DNA of 31,877 nt from Smittium mucronatum. Lineage: Eukaryota; Kickxellomycota; Harpellomycetes; Harpellales; Legeriomycetaceae. The stretch is from NCBI GenBank assembly GCA_001953115.1, contig LSSL01000143.1, positions 1-31,877 of the forward strand, written 5' to 3'. A program made the translations under genes and the position numbers. This document shows, piece after piece, positions 1-10,539 of this stretch; the first letter of the stretch is position 1, and each line of letters opens with the position of its first letter. Under the pieces are notes generated by a model. It worked only from the letters and a program-made list of their open reading frames with translations. It was not told where the DNA came from and ran no database searches.

Positions 1-203
1 TCGCTGTTTTGTAACTCCTTTGATTTTGGATCCTCTTTGCATGAACTTCCCTAATTATCTGATATGACCTATAGTAATTTACTATTTGTATGAAAAAAAG
101 CAAATAAAATTTTGTTAAATTTATTTTAAACTGATTCCAATTCAAATGTCAAATTTATGAAAAGATTTACATAGTTTTCAACAAATGTTAAATGTTGGTC
201 ACC

Positions 204-220
204 TTTATATATATATATTT
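204..220. repeat. (AT)n microsatellite
   Basis: A short run of alternating T and A inside AT-rich spacer. Nothing links it to a gene. Confidence 0.7.
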
Positions 221-310
221 TATTATAGAGAAGTTCACAATATTTTTTGATATTTTTAGATTTCGAGGGTTTAAAATTAGACATGTAGTATCTTAGTTTT
301 AGAGTTTGAT

Positions 311-320
311 GGGGGGGGGG
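311..320 (+). repeat. G10 homopolymer
   Basis: Ten consecutive G on the plus strand in otherwise AT-rich spacer. Similar G or C runs occur at 23194-23204 (G11) and 18446-18457 (C12, at the edge of the assembly gap). It may be a true hypermutable tract or partly a sequencing length error. Confidence 0.8.
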
Positions 321-487
321 TGTTTAAGATTGTTACTTCATTTTCTACCCATCAGGAAAAAATTAGAAAGTTTCAATACCCGCAAATAAGTATTCAGCTA
401 TTGGATAAATTCAGATTTTCTAGCCTATTAAAACGCAATTATTTGTTATATTAGGTCTGAAATTTAACAATACACCCAATAAATGAA

Positions 488-578
488 GGTTCACAATCAT
501 TTAAAGATCACAATCACCAAAAAAAGATCACACCAACTTAAGGGTCACACTCACGTAAAAAGGATCATATCCATATAC
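488..578 (+). repeat. Degenerate tandem repeat, about 18-20 bp unit
   Basis: About five imperfect copies with the core GGATCACA.TCAC followed by A/T begin near 488, 506, 526, 543 and 562. Units differ by substitutions and 1-2 bp indels. There is no open frame through it and no known element end; it is most likely a decayed minisatellite. Confidence 0.55.
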
Positions 579-942
579 AACATATATAAGCTTTTGAAAT
601 TTTTAATTAACTGTCAATTAGAATAGATTTCCATCACATTGTTTTAAATTGACATAAAATTATTTTTTCGCAGTAGAAACTACTTATAATCAATTTTTTT
701 ATTTATTAATCGGATAGATTAAATAATAGTAAGCACTCGATACATCCTTGCTAAATTAATCCTAATTCAGACACTACTCTCACACATAATTTCCTTAACA
801 TATCCAGTATCAATTTCTGTATCATAATTATACTCTATAAAAATTATCCTTATTATACTATCTAAATTCCAATCTCAAGTCTGATATAATTATCAATCCC
901 AAGTATGTTATAAATTTCCGATCTAATTCAGATTTGTATTTT

Positions 943-980
943 GATCTCATCTCATCTCATCTCTGATCTGATATCTGATG
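943..980 (+). repeat. CATCT/TGATCT short tandem repeat
   Basis: Four ATCTC units are followed by ATCTGAT variants. This is simple slippage-type sequence without visible function. Confidence 0.5.
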
Positions 981-1379
981 TAGGTTGTGATCTAAATTCT
1001 TGTCTATAATATAATTTCTGACCAAAATTAAGACCTCTGATATATTATTTAGTTTTACATTTTATCAAATTTATAAAATGGAAATCATCAAATTATTTTA
1101 TATTTCCTTCACAAAGCTTAATAACAGCCCAAATATTAGTACCTATTTTAAAAAAATTAATCTTAATTCAAGTTTTTTTTCTGAAATTTCAGTTTTTAAT
1201 CTCTGAAAATAACCCAAACATAACTAGCTTTAATTAAATTAGCCAATCAGTATTCAGGTCTAGAATGTATAATGGGTCTAAGAAACTTTCTACGAAGGAG
1301 GTAGACCTAGGAAAATTCAGAGAAGGATTGGATAAATTTCGGAGAAGATAATAGCTCTTAACTGTCTAAAGTTACAGCT

Positions 1380-2440
1380 TCAAGAAAGCAGACGGTTTTT
1401 ATTAGCCAGCTGAAAGAATGGATAATAATATATAAAACAGAGATAAAAAAGTGGTTAGGAGAGACAAAATTACAGTTAAGAAAAAAATTGATTATACAAG
1501 TTAAATTGCACAGAAAGTCAAAAAGAAGGGGTAATATAGCTCCTGAAATATGATCTTAATATAATCCGTTAAACTAACTAAACAAGTGGTCTAAATTAAG
1601 TTTTTTAAGAAGGGTGAAGCTACCATCTATGAGAAGATTTTTCCTTAAGCCGCTTTAAAAAAAGCTTAACATATATCCTCTAGATCCTTTAGCCCTATAA
1701 AGATTGATCAGGAACCAAAGCTACTTGCTTTTATTGTGAAAAATGGTTTGGGATTTAGAAAAATCTTGGATAAATATATGCATTGGTTGGAAATTATGTT
1801 TTTTTAATATTTAGATCCCGGAAGAAGAAACCACACAATATACTTTACATTGTTTGTGGGAAAGTTTAGAAGCAAATAGAATATTGCTAAAAAAATCATC
1901 ACTGAAACTAAACAAAGTTTTTATTTTGGTAGGAAAAATAGTTACGGAAGTTAGTCACCAAAACAGTGATAACACTTATGAAATTATACAGGGAACATTA
2001 ATATTCATGGTTTCAAATTTTTATTTTGATAAAAATGAAAATTCAATATTCTAAAAATATCATTCACGATTTCCAACATGATATCAAAGAATCGGAGGTA
2101 CGACTTAATTAGATGAATATTAAATCAATTACGATATTGATGTAAAAAATTCAGCCTTTATATCTTTTAAACATTCTTCAAAGTTATTTATTCTTATGCA
2201 GTAATTCTTTAAAATATTTCGTGACCAAAATGGAAAAAAAATCAGAGGATATAACTGTGATGCAGTTGGTAATAAATGCAGGCGTCTTTCCCTTAGTTAT
2301 TAATCCTCCAGAATACAAAAGAGCCGAGTATCTAAAAGAAGTATCCCTTCTAATGAAGTAAACCATCATCAAAAAAGATATTTTATAATATATTTCACAA
2401 TGTATAGAACCAATTAATAAGCGATATTAACAGAAAATAT
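1380..2440 (+). pseudogene. Probable N-terminal part of the Helitron RepHel fossil
   Basis: This segment is placed by order and spacing more than by motif. From about 1365 to 1551 one frame is open and highly basic (Lys/Arg-rich, ending in a TGA at 1551), like the charged N-termini of Helitron proteins. Near 1717-1760 a frame reads ATCFYCEKWFG, resembling the C-x2-C-x2-W zinc-binding start of these proteins. At about 2310-2360 the reading EYKRAEYLKEVSLLM resembles the Y-N-x-P-T-x-x-E-V-A block that precedes the Rep region at about this distance. Each match alone is weak. A 66-codon open stretch at 1854-2054 lies inside it and has no ATG start. Confidence 0.45.
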
Positions 2441-4270
2441 TATGTACTTAATTATACTCTCTTATTTACTGATTGTAAAAATAGATGGGATATGGGAATG
2501 GGGTTTTTTATTAACAAAAATAATTTTACAGAATTTTTATGAATATCATATGAATTCACTAATTGGGAAGATATTTACCTTATTTCCGTTATAGGGACTT
2601 TTTCAATAGTATTACTCTATGATATTTGCAAAAGTAGAAAAAAAATTATCTAAGATATTCAGAAAAAAATCAAAAAAACTAAGAAAAAAATTTCCAAAAT
2701 ATATTTGATGCAAAATTTCCGAAGATCATAATTTATAATTTTTGTGTTGCCACACAGCTTTTCCTGTTGAGTTTACATGAAGTCACGGGGATACGTACAA
2801 AGGATTCCAGGATGATATGGATATAGTTAGAAAATATGGAAAATCTGATCCGTTCATTATAACAAATATTAACTCTGAATGAGAAGTAATAAAAAGAGTA
2901 CATATTCTGGGAAAAAGTAACAAATGTATGGGAAAAATACAGATAGCGTCTTTATGAAATATCTAGAAAATATTTATGAGTCTATGTTTAGGAAAAAAAT
3001 CTAGTGACGATATAGTTCCTTCCATTATGTTATAATTTCATATGTAATGACAGACTCATGTTCATATTTTGGTTATTTTAGCCTAAGAAAATAGGATCAG
3101 AGCCACTCAAAAAATTGATTTTGTGGTTCCAGCAATATTTACTGAAAATGATTTTATTTTATTTTTTATTTTTAAAAAACTATACTACTTAAACCTTGTA
3201 AAATTCAGAAACCAAATGCATATTGCATTAAAAATGAAATATTTACCAAGAAATTTCACAAGAAATTTACCTGGAAAACTACATGGAATAAAAATTGAAT
3301 TAAAAAAGATTATAGATTCTGATCTCTAAAAATGGGAATCCGAGTTTAATTTTAAATAAACAAGTAATATATAACAGATAATATATGTATTGTTCTTTAT
3401 AACCCTTATTTGATACCTGAATTAAAACAACGCAATAATTTTGATATCCTTAGCTCAGTTAAAACTTGCAGATGTCTTTTTAAATGTGTTTAAAGAGGGA
3501 TTTATAGAGCAATTTTTAGCTTGTATTCAAAATCTAACATTAATGGGGGAAAAAAATAGCAAAATTTCATGATCTTGGATCTATGGATACAAGTGAAGCT
3601 TGCTGTATAATATTCTTCTTTTAGCTTAGAGAAAAAGTTCCCCCAATCACCTCTCTTCAAGTAAATTCAGGATTTAGACAGAAGTATATTTTAGATATGA
3701 TGACAAATAGATTCAGCTATTATTTCATGCCCTGAGAGATAACTTACCGCGCGTTTGTAACAGAATAGGCACGATTTAAACATTCAAATAACTTTTTTAC
3801 CTATATTCCATTTCATTATACATTTAAAAAGATCACAAAGCTATGAAAAAAGCAAAAATGCCAAGAAATTTATTTCCGACTACGATAAGGGTTTCATTAT
3901 TTATCTAACCACGAATATTACCTTAAATTTCGTATTACCTCTTTATAATCATTATTCTATCAGAAAAATCTATTTTATCGATTTTAGAACACTTGAATCT
4001 ACAGAAAATTCATCATAACAACATACTTACATATTTTTAGGGATTCTCCGAGAGATTTTTGAGTATAATACTGTTCTTAGACTTGAAATTTACATGAATT
4101 AGGTCTTCTGATTAGAGAGCTTAATGCGAAGGTTTTGATTTTCTGCGGTCTTTCAAATACTTAGAGATGTTTTAACCCGTTGCGATGAAAGTTCTTAATA
4201 TTTTGAAAAAATATGGGTGAAAATTTATCTCTTATAATTTTAGATGATATTCTATGTAAGTTATTAACAA
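2441..4270 (+). pseudogene. Helitron Rep (HUH nuclease) region, decayed
   Basis: Helitron Rep nicks and joins single strands through two tyrosines, with metal bound by an HUH motif. Seen in order: YVLNYTLLF (2441), matching YDPLxYPLLF; FYEYHM through FAKVEKKLSKIFRKK (2532-2670), matching the EFYAYR...VDMYAKIE block; QDDMDIVRKYGKSDPFI (2808-2858), matching QDAMAIVRKYGKPDLFI; HVHILVILA (3057-3083), the HUH motif with both His; IDFVVPAIF (3114) and MKYLPRNFT (near 3237), matching IDKVVSAEI and CSKxFPKxFT; VLYNPYLIPELKQRNNF (3392); CLFKCV (3473), in place of the YLFKYV catalytic block; KFHDLGSMDTSEAC (3562); DFRTLEST (3980), matching EDLRTV; and LIRELNAKVLIFCGLSNT (4108). Stops interrupt nearly every block and the frame changes at least four times. 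The two tyrosines of the Y-x3-Y motif both read as Cys. Confidence 0.88.
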
Positions 4271-4528
4271 AAAACTCGACTAATTTTCGCTAAATCTGTC
4301 ATATTTCAGATTAATTGAGCTAAAAATAGCTGCGTATAGGGAGATTGCTTCCAATACAGGTTTTTAATATAATAAAAGTATAAAAACGGGTTTTTTAGAA
4401 AAAAAAATCTATAACTAGGAGAAGCCAAATCAATATTTTTTAGAAAAATAACAAAGATAAACCAATCTATAGTTAAATTGGTTGAACTGTTATAATACAT
4501 AGAAAATGGTGAGAAAAGATTTTCTTTT

Positions 4529-5809
4529 GTTATAGCACCAAGTCAAACAGGATAAAATTCATTTTTCAAAAATATTCTTGAAGCAGTTAGGAGTAAGGAG
4601 AATATAAATTAAACAGTGGATTAAAGTGTAATTTCTTCAAAACTGTTGCCAGGGGGCGGAAATTTTCACTCTAGGTTTAAAATCCCGTTAAAAATTGATC
4701 AAAATTCTATTGGAAGTATTTCAGTGCAAAGAAAACCACTTGAAGTCATACGAAAAGCTGAAATTGTGTTTTAGGACAAAGCACCATTGGCTCAAGGATT
4801 CAGCCTAAAGTCACTTGATAGGACTTTAAAAGATATTATGGATATAAATATACCATTTTCAGGGAAAACCTTGGTATTTGGAAGAAGTTTTGGACAGATA
4901 GTTTCTGTTATTAAAAGAGCCTGGATATTCCAAATTATGATGCGATTCACAATATTTCTGGGTTGTGGATAAAATTCAAAATATCCAAACTCATTGAAAA
5001 AATGAAGCTTAAACAAAGTGGCTCAACATACATTTTTACATGGTATTCCCAATGGCTTATTGATCTTGGAAAAATAACTCTCCTTATTTATAAGGGTCTA
5101 GATTTAATTCAAAATATATCCAATTCATGTTTTCAGCTAAATAGATAAATGCTCAGAAATTGGTATTTCCCTAATATCACTGAAAATTATTTGCACAGTC
5201 AGTGCCTAGAAAAAAGAGGAATTTTAGCAGCACATAATAAAAAAATAAATGAAATAAACGATTTGGTTTTGAAATAATTCCCAGGACCAAGTTTAATCTT
5301 TTTCAGCGTAGATCATCTTCAAAAAATTACACAGAAAAAATTCCCATTGAACATCTAAATAACATCGAAGTTTCAGGATCACCCCCACAAAGATCCGAGC
5401 TAAAAAAATGATTATAGTCAAGTTAATAAGAAATTTGGTTCATAAAAATGGGAATTGTAATGGAAAAAGGTATGATTTTATTGAATTGATTGGATCTATA
5501 CTAATAAAGTCCAATATTTATGGTACATAAAAATGTGATTAATTCCAAGGATTTGTCTTCGCATCAATGATTCATAATTCCCATTTATCTGGATTGGAAA
5601 AGGTTTCTGATCTCCCGTCTTAAGCGATTAATATAAAAAAATCACAATATTAAACTCTGAACTGTGTCGGATTCTATCTAAAGAATTCTGTTTTTACACA
5701 TGATCAACTGTATGTTGATGCTTCAAGGATGAGTAGCCCCAAAGATTTTAGATTTTACATCAATAATTAGCCTTAAACTGAGGCCAAAAATGTAGTCTTC
5801 CGTGAGTAA
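4529..5809 (+). pseudogene. Helitron Pif1-type helicase domain, decayed
   Basis: This is the ATP-dependent 5'-3' helicase part of the RepHel protein, homologous to Pif1. Motifs in order: a ruined Walker A (APSQTG, then TAA where GKT should be, 4535-4555); LLPGGGNFHSRFKIPL (4643-4690); the Walker B block F-stop-DKAPLAQ (4769-4795), where family members have WDEAPM; LDRTLKDIM (4814); PFSGKTLVFG (4853); LIEKMKL (4990-5010), in place of LTKNMRL; NITENYL and GILAAHNKKINEIND (5170-5264); LIRNLVHKNGNCNGKR (5423-5470); LIPRICLRINDS (5539-5574); FTHDQLYVDASRMSSPKDF (5693-5749), the motif VI block; and EAKNVVFRE ending at TAA 5807-5809. The frame order is 2, 1, 2, 1, 2, so four frame changes. The lost Walker A lysine and the Glu-to-Lys change in Walker B mean it was dead at protein level too. 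Confidence 0.94.
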
Positions 5810-5908
5810 TTAGCACATTATAAAAAAAATTTAATACTTTTTATAATAATCCTAAAAAAAAACACCGAAATTTCTATTACAAATTTGAAAATGGTGGATG
5901 TAAATGTC

Positions 5909-5931
5909 TTTTTTTTTTTTTAAAAAAAAAA
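5909..5931. repeat. T13-A10 tract
   Basis: Thirteen T are followed directly by ten A, which is self-complementary. It lies 100 bp beyond the end of the Helitron coding fossil. Similar but shorter T-then-A tracts recur through the window, so it is probably a slippage product and not an element end. Confidence 0.75.
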
Positions 5932-6742
5932 TAGGGATTTAAAAATTATAATCAAAACAAAAACAAGATATCTCGTTCAAATAAGAATGAGATTTACCCA
6001 CAATTTAAGAAAATCAATTAAGAGTATAAATAAATATTTAATTATTAGATAATAATCATATAATATTTTTTAGGACACTAGGAATATTTATAAAACATGT
6101 AATAGAAAGCTAATCTGAGACTTGAAAGAAAAAATATTTCCACTTACTGGATTATTTTTTGCATTCTTCAAATTTTTTTGTAAAAATTAAATTCAAGTAT
6201 TGAATTTTCGTTTCGGTGATTTTTTCTTATATATAATAGATTTTCTATTCCAAAAATCAATTTTTGTTATTATGATTTTCTATTTATTTTTCTTTTAAAA
6301 GAATTTATAAATTTACAGATTAATCAATTGTTTTTTTGATTTATATCATTTTCATTTATACTTTAAGAATATTTTAATATTGATAAAAGATAATTCAATT
6401 TTATTGGGTATTCATAGAAAAATTTATTGAAAGTAAAAATGTCATTAAATTTATTCTATTTCCCTGAAATTAACTATTTATTTTTATCAATCAATTAATT
6501 TAGAATAGCAAATAACCACAAATATTTTTCTCTATTTCTTAATATTTCGTTTCAATATGATTTTTCATTGAGATAACCTTATTTTATAGAGAATAAATAT
6601 TTATCATTATCCGAAAAAAAGAAAATTTCCCCAAAATAAATCAAATATAGCTCAATTTCATAAAATATGTACTTAAACGCTGAATAAATTATAATAGTGA
6701 AAATTTAGACCCCTCTTATTTATAAAATGGGTAAAAAATCGA

Positions 6743-6762
6743 TATAGTTATAGTTATAGTTA
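6743..6762 (+). repeat. (TATAGT)n microsatellite
   Basis: About three copies of a six-base unit, followed by TTATTA repeats. Simple sequence in a gene desert. Confidence 0.6.
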
Positions 6763-8402
6763 TTTTATTATTATTGGTTTGTAAAAAATATTTAAAATTA
6801 TCGATTTTAATCAAGTATTTTTTTCTAAGAGTGCATATAAACTTTAACTCCAAATAGATCAATAAATATACAAAAAATTATTATCAAAAGGTGAAATTTA
6901 ATAATATTCATATTTTCACTTATAAAAATCGATAAAAAAACGATCAACTAAAGAACACATAATTATAAACATATTTTATGAATATTATTTAAGCCTTCGA
7001 TTTCTAACTTTTAATGGGTAAATTATATATGATTTTTAATTTTTTTACTATTTAACCCTTTATAAACTACAGTTGAATCTGCATAAAAATAACACTATTC
7101 GAGAGTCGCATATGATACTTCCCCCACATCTCTATGACAAGTCTTGAACTTTCTAAGATATATTTAAATCTGTACTTTATTAGAGAATCATTCATGTTAT
7201 TTTTTTTAAAAAATAATAAGATATCTACCTTTTTATTTAAAGAAAAATAAGTCGTTATACATTTTTTTTGCTAATTGAAAACATGAAGAATACGTATTAA
7301 CTAAATGAATAAGTAATTATAAAAACAAAAACATATTTATTATATCTTTGTAAAAATAAAAATAAAAATTATTTTGTCATCGTATCCGTACCCGTCTTCA
7401 AATCTTTTGTTTTATTAATCTATATTTTTACAGAAAATATAACACAAAAGTTCTAAAAATGGTGACTATTTAAAGTAATGCAATTAGTCGGAAAATTAAT
7501 GAAGGTTTTAATATATTTTATTAAAGAAGTAAGGATATATATATAGGAATTATAGAAACAAAGAAATTATGTATAAATATAAGTTGAAAATTCATATTCT
7601 TTCTCAAGGGATTTGGATATTTTTTTATGTCAGATTTAGGACTTACATAATAACCTCATTTAAAACTATTTGCTAAAATATGAAATTCAGTTCATAGATG
7701 TGCGTTTTTATCTTATTATATATTAATTTTTATAAATACAGTTTTTCAGAAATTTCTTTCTGAAAATTGATATTTTTGATGAATTATCAAGTTCACAGAA
7801 GGGAGTTTAACTCAGAATAATTTTTTAACAGTTTATGATGGATTAATATGAGCCAAAGTTTAATTTTTTTAGTTAATGAGTTGTTGATTGTTGACTGAAT
7901 TTTAGATGAGATAAAAATTGTTTATTACACAATTACATTATGAAATTTGTGACTATAAACTTAAAAAATGACTAGTATTAATTAAATTTAAATATTTTTT
8001 TTTTGGAGATATGTATTATAGATTCGTAATTATAAGAAGATACAAAAATTATGATAAATTATCACATTTTATATTAAATAATCCGATTTTTTATAATTAA
8101 AAAAATTATTTAATTTTTATCTGAATCAAAAAATAATCATTATACTCAATTTCGTGTTTTTAACCATTAAAAGTTTTTAAAATTATGCTAAAAAAAATAT
8201 GATAATTAACAAAAATTAATTTCATTTATAAATAGGTTTAAAATGGTGTAAGATTACTTAATTTAGTAAATTACACTTTATAAAATATGAAAAAAATAAC
8301 TTTGTATTAATTTTTGGATAGCGATAAAAATAATAAGAAATAGGGCCTATTTAATATAAAAATAGCAAGTATTCAGCTTAATTATTTCAAAATAATATTA
8401 AA

Positions 8403-8428
8403 CTAAATTAAATTAAATTAAATTAAAT
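8403..8428 (+). repeat. (TAAAT)5 microsatellite
   Basis: Five consecutive copies of a five-base A/T unit in the gene desert. Confidence 0.75.
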
Positions 8429-10284
8429 ATAGATTATAAAGTTTAAAATATATCTTCAGATTTATATTTGGATATAATTAGTCAGTTTCGATTACCGATT
8501 AAATATCTAAAAAAATAGTTAATTATTAATAAAAAGAAGTTTCCTGTTTATTTAAAAAAAGTATATTTGGATCTATTTTAAATATATACGCCCCTTTGTA
8601 ATTATTTTATTTTTATTTGATAACTTCTAGAAAAAAAATTCTTATCTTTTTAGATGTATAGAAGAATGAAAAAATGTATATTTGGAATTAACCCCATTAA
8701 AAATATAGAATAATAGCTAAAAATTAAGTAATATAATAATTAACACGACCTGAATCGTAGATTTATTCAAAATCTTAGCATTTGACAAAAAATTTAAATT
8801 TTCGACTTGTAAGTTTAAATAAATTTTGATTAATAAAAATAAAAATAATTTTTGCTCTCCACTTCATTAATTAAATTTCATTAAGCATTTATGATTCTAA
8901 TATTTTTTTAGTCATTTCTGTTATTAATTTTTCAGATTTGTTTAAAAAGTATTATATATCCCTTTATCGAAGATATATCAGGGTTTATAGCTTTACAGAT
9001 ATTCTTTCACCTAAAAAAAATCTTATTCATTTAAAATTTAAAATTATATTCCATTTAATTACTAAATTTCCAGCTTCTTTACAATAGATAACATTATCTT
9101 ATCATGTTTTAAAAAGGAGACCATGGAATCGATATCATTTCTATCTTTAGGTGTACCAATAAAAACGTATTACTTATATGAAAATAAGTTAACATCTTGA
9201 AAATTTTTGAAAAATACAATATATTCAAAATAAGAAATTTTAAACTCATATTTATTATATTGACTTTTTACTATTAATGAGAATAAAAAATACGCATCAA
9301 ATATTGGATAATTCACATAGATCATCACCCCATCCATTAAATGTATCAAAGCGCATAGAATAAAAATTTATGCATCTTAATTTCGGTCGTAATCATTCCC
9401 AAAGATAAAATAAATTTTAAAAGCTACCATTAAAAAAGATGATAAGATTTTATTAGTGTTGAGTCAAGATATTTTTTTTTAAAAAATATGGAAAAATTGA
9501 TAGATATTTCCTCATTTTTCACTGTCAATTTTGAAATATTTTACAAAATCTCTAAACAATTTTTCAGAAAACTATCATTAATTTCCAATATGACCCTCTA
9601 ATTTCTATAATTAAGCTATAATGGATTTTAAAAATCACACAAAAAATTAATTAATTTATCTCTAATTGATCCGGCCCTCTTAAAAACACATTTTTTGAAA
9701 AGCCCCCCTGCACATAAAAAGAGATAAAAGTATTTATAAAATTACTCACAAATTATCCGTGGCATTATTATTAATAATTAAGAAAATTCAAAACTAAAAA
9801 CATTTTGTAAATATTAATTTTGCAATTCATAAATTTTATTTATAAAATAAAGAATATTAATTTAGGCTATTGATTCATAATCTCAACTATAAAAGATTAT
9901 TAAGATTTCAGATCGGATTTTTTTTTTATAAATATTAGTTTATAAATACTTTTAGAGTCCAATTATGAAAAAAAATATCTTTAAAGCTTTTATATTTCAG
10001 ATAATAAGGTAAATTTTATTTTATTAGTAACCTAGATATTTTTTTTTAAAAAAAATATCACTAAATTGTATATATATATATAAATTGGTTGGCTAATAAA
10101 CTGCTACTTTATTAAGATAATCGATAAAAAAATTCTTAAGACATTTCTTAATATTTAATATTGATCGAAATAATTTTCAAAGCCTAAATTACGATAAAAT
10201 TTAAAAGATATTTTCGAACTCATAATTCATATATAATGAAAAAACTCTAGGATATTTTTTTAAATCGAGATATAATTACGAAAA

Positions 10285-10487
10285 AAGCGATAATATGACA
10301 CAGCCAAAGTTAAAAGATCATTAGTTAGTTCTGGTATTGCAAAATCATAAGCATCAAAAGTGAAACATTTGATAAGCCAAAGAAAATTGCATGTAGTGTC
10401 CTCGAGAGAGCGAGAAATCATTAGAAGACTCGTTGACGTCACCAATGGGCCTGTATACAAATTTTTCATGAATCTGCCCCTAAATTC
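10285..10487. other. GC-richer island, possible decayed coding fragment
   Basis: About 200 bp stand out from the AT-rich surroundings and are largely open on both strands. The plus frame starting near 10298 reads as a basic, soluble-looking stretch with one TAA and contains SSREREIIRRLVDVTNG (near 10396-10446). The minus frame through 10260-10480 reads as a hydrophobic protein without a stop but has no proper start and runs into the ATA microsatellite. I recognise neither. It is most likely a remnant of a mobile element or old gene. Confidence 0.35.
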
Positions 10488-10489
10488 TA

Positions 10490-10518
<29 letters not shown>
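10490..10518 (+). repeat. (ATA)n microsatellite
   Basis: About nine to ten ATA units, followed by an (AT)n run to about 10531. On the minus strand it would encode a run of Tyr, which is why a spurious poly-Tyr frame appears there. Confidence 0.85.
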
Positions 10519-10520
<2 letters not shown>

Positions 10521-10539
10521 TATATATATATCTTTCAAT

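Larger units (their letters stand above)
1..1370. other. AT-rich spacer without a recognisable gene
   Basis: No open frame or RNA gene can be supported here. The stretch holds an (AT)n run near 204-220, a G10 run at 311-320, a degenerate tandem repeat at 488-578 and a CATCT-type repeat near 943-980. From about 730 to 1020 one strand is pyrimidine-rich with many variants of ATCTAATTC or ATCTGAT, which suggests old slippage and not coding. The segment from about 1260 is richer in charged codons and may belong to the start of the Helitron that follows. Confidence 0.6.
1380..5809 (+). mobile_element. Decayed Helitron (rolling-circle DNA transposon), coding region
   Basis: Helitrons move by a rolling-circle mechanism using one large protein that joins an HUH-type Rep nuclease to a Pif1-type helicase. 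Translating the plus strand in changing frames gives the whole protein in order: a charged N-terminal part (weak), the Helitron_like_N/Rep region from about 2441, and the helicase from 4529 to the C-terminus at about 5809. The 4.4 kb span fits the usual RepHel length of about 1,400-1,500 residues, so this is one nearly full copy and not scattered pieces. It carries many in-frame stops and several frame changes, so it cannot be translated. The true element ends (5' TC, and 3' hairpin plus CTRR) were not found, so the boundaries given are those of the coding fossil only. Confidence 0.9.
5830..10260. other. AT-rich gene desert
   Basis: No coding frame, RNA gene or transposon motif can be supported. 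The content is dominated by A/T with poly-T directly followed by poly-A tracts (for example 5909-5931, 7201-7213, 9472-9486, 10039-10055) and microsatellites (6743-6762, 8403-8428). A C6 run is at 9703-9708. The 3' end of the Helitron should lie near the start of this stretch, but no convincing hairpin plus CTRR was seen. Confidence 0.7.

Noticed and set aside
4306..5016. Minus-strand open frames of 64 and 74 codons.
   Set aside because: They are antisense to the Helitron fossil and consist of low-complexity hydrophobic or unrelated translation.
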